Positions 62,862-64,000 of a DNA stretch of 64,000 nucleotides are shown piece after piece. The position numbers and the translations under genes are program-made. Under the pieces are notes generated by a model, which made no database searches, was not told the origin of the DNA, and saw nothing but the letters and a program-made list of their open reading frames with translations. Numbering within the stretch: position 1 is the stretch's first letter; each line of letters starts with the position of its first letter. The DNA comes from Heterohyrax brucei (lineage: Eukaryota; Chordata; Mammalia; Hyracoidea; Procaviidae): positions 20,867,431-20,931,430 of the forward strand of contig CM053146.1 in NCBI GenBank assembly GCA_028571685.1, given 5' to 3'.

Positions 62862-63385
62862 CACAACACATTGAGAAAATCTGCTGCAACAGACCTCTTT
62901 ACAGTAGTGAAAAGGAAGGACGTCACCTTGAAGACTAAACACCAAGTCATGGTATTTTCAGTTGTATCATACGGATGCAAAAGCTGGACAATGAATAACA
63001 AAAACAGAAGATTTCACACCTTTGAATTGTCGTGCTGTAGAGGAATACTGAATGTACCATGGACTGCCGAAAGAACAAATAAATCTATTGTGGAAGAAGT
63101 ACACCCAGAGTGCTCCTTGGAAGCAAAGACAAACTGTGTCTCACATACTCTGGATATGTTGCCGGGGGCGGGGGCTTAGTCCCTGCAGAAGGACATCACA
63201 CTTGGCATATTGGAAGGTCAGTGAAAAACAGGAAGATCCTCAGCAAGGTGAATCGACGCAGTGGTTACAAAACAGGCTTAAGCATAATAATGACCGTGGG
63301 CAAGGTGCAGAACAAGGCAATAGCTCATTCTGTTGTGCACAGGGTTACTATGAGTCAGAATCAACCTGATGTACTTTGTTGTCTT
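62862..63385 (+). mobile_element. RTE LINE 3' end, truncated
   Basis: The frame at 62871-63179 gives VVSYGCKSWTMNNKNRR, then HTFELSCCRGILNVPWT, the C-terminal region of BovB/RTE ORF2. The tail is gggttactatgagtcagaat. It includes a short G-rich gccgggggcggggg insert. Confidence 0.85.
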
Positions 63386-64000
63386 GATTGTCTATCAACA
63401 AATTCTGGTTTGTACCTAACCTTTGTGGTTAAAGAGAAATTACTGTTTTGTCTTTTAGGTTTTAGAATGCTTCCTCTGAGAGAGGTTACAATGTGAACTG
63501 GTAAATGAAAACTTAGAACATCTAAGTACTAATCATATGGAGCCACCTACACCTGCAAACAGATTCAGAGCTGAGACAGACACAGAGACTTGAATTATTG
63601 GTGACAGTTTCACAGAGACAGTCTTAAACTGGAAGGCAATCCAAGGGAGAAACAGCAAAAACAAAAATGGAAGGTGGGAACTGAATGTGGGGAAAATGAG
63701 GATCAAGGCAAAAGCTACCTAATTTACGTATGTCCATAGCAACTCCTAGATTTGTTTCTGCTCTCACTTCAGTTACTGCCCCCAAATGTTTCCCACAGAA
63801 GTCTTTGTATGCTAGTCTCCTAAGGCCTTCTGTGCTTGAGACTATTTTAATCATCCCCTCAACACTTGAATAGGTATAAAATTAAGTTATTTTCTGTTAA
63901 ACTCACAAAATAACTGCTCCATCGTCTTCTTGCAGTCAGTGGTGTTTTCGAAGGATGATGTGAGTCTGCATTTCGTATCTTCATAATGTTATCTACTCTC
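63386..64000. other. Intron sequence, nothing recognised
   Basis: No FERM exon or nameable repeat. The 76-codon minus frame at 63624-63854 has no family I recognise and no supporting signal. Confidence 0.45.

Noticed and set aside
1..64000. CRISPR array, phage, operon or other prokaryotic system
   Set aside because: Spliced mammalian exons, SINEs, LINEs and MIRs throughout; no spaced identical repeats or bacterial gene layout.
63900..64000. Possible upstream FERM exon at the window end
   Set aside because: Neither strand gives F1-lobe residues with a matching splice phase; the upstream exon is probably outside the window.

Overview
The window looks like placental-mammal nuclear DNA from an afrotherian, most likely a paenungulate such as elephant. 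Three observations support this. (1) About twenty copies of a tRNA-derived SINE of the AfroSINE type are present. Some carry and some lack a central segment; from memory, the deleted form marks the hyrax/sirenian/elephant subfamily. (2) Several copies of an RTE (BovB-like) LINE share their 3' tail with that SINE. (3) The many L1 copies carry a 3' UTR type I associate with elephant. The species call comes from memory of these families, not from a search.

The only host gene I recognise is EPB41L5 (erythrocyte membrane protein band 4.1-like 5) on the minus strand. Twelve consecutive coding exons lie between 62634 (upstream) and 20366 (downstream). They encode most of the FERM domain, from the second half of the F1 lobe through F2, F3 and the FERM-adjacent segment. 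All have AG/GT splice borders, the reading phases chain without a break (998 nt), and no stop interrupts them. The 5' exons (start of F1) lie beyond 64000 and the C-terminal exons lie left of 1 or were not found. Everything else is intronic and is mostly transposon debris.

Layout. 1-12110: an RTE LINE split by an L1, itself split by a nearly full-length 7.2 kb L1 (2149-9355) with decayed ORF1 and ORF2. 12115-20060: ancient mammalian L1 pieces, SINEs and L1 tails. 20366-23610: three exons with SINEs and a tail-less L1 fragment. 24266-28910: a MIR, an antisense RTE copy with SINE insertions, and a palindromic mariner remnant. 30823-40939: SINEs, RTE and L1 tails, and four exons. 43818-47978: four exons and an LTR-like stretch. 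48905-62152: a 14.5 kb intron with a Tigger-like DNA transposon, a minus-strand nest of L1s (49480-56480), a long-TIR hAT-like element (57891-58368) and more L1 tails. 62530-62634: the first exon in the window, with an RTE 3' end upstream of it.

I found no sign of a new biochemical system. The points most worth following are structural: nested insertions with readable target-site duplications, two L1 insertions that lack a poly(A) tail yet have target duplications, a foldback mariner, a hAT-like element with long inverted repeats, and opposed SINEs flanking one FERM exon.
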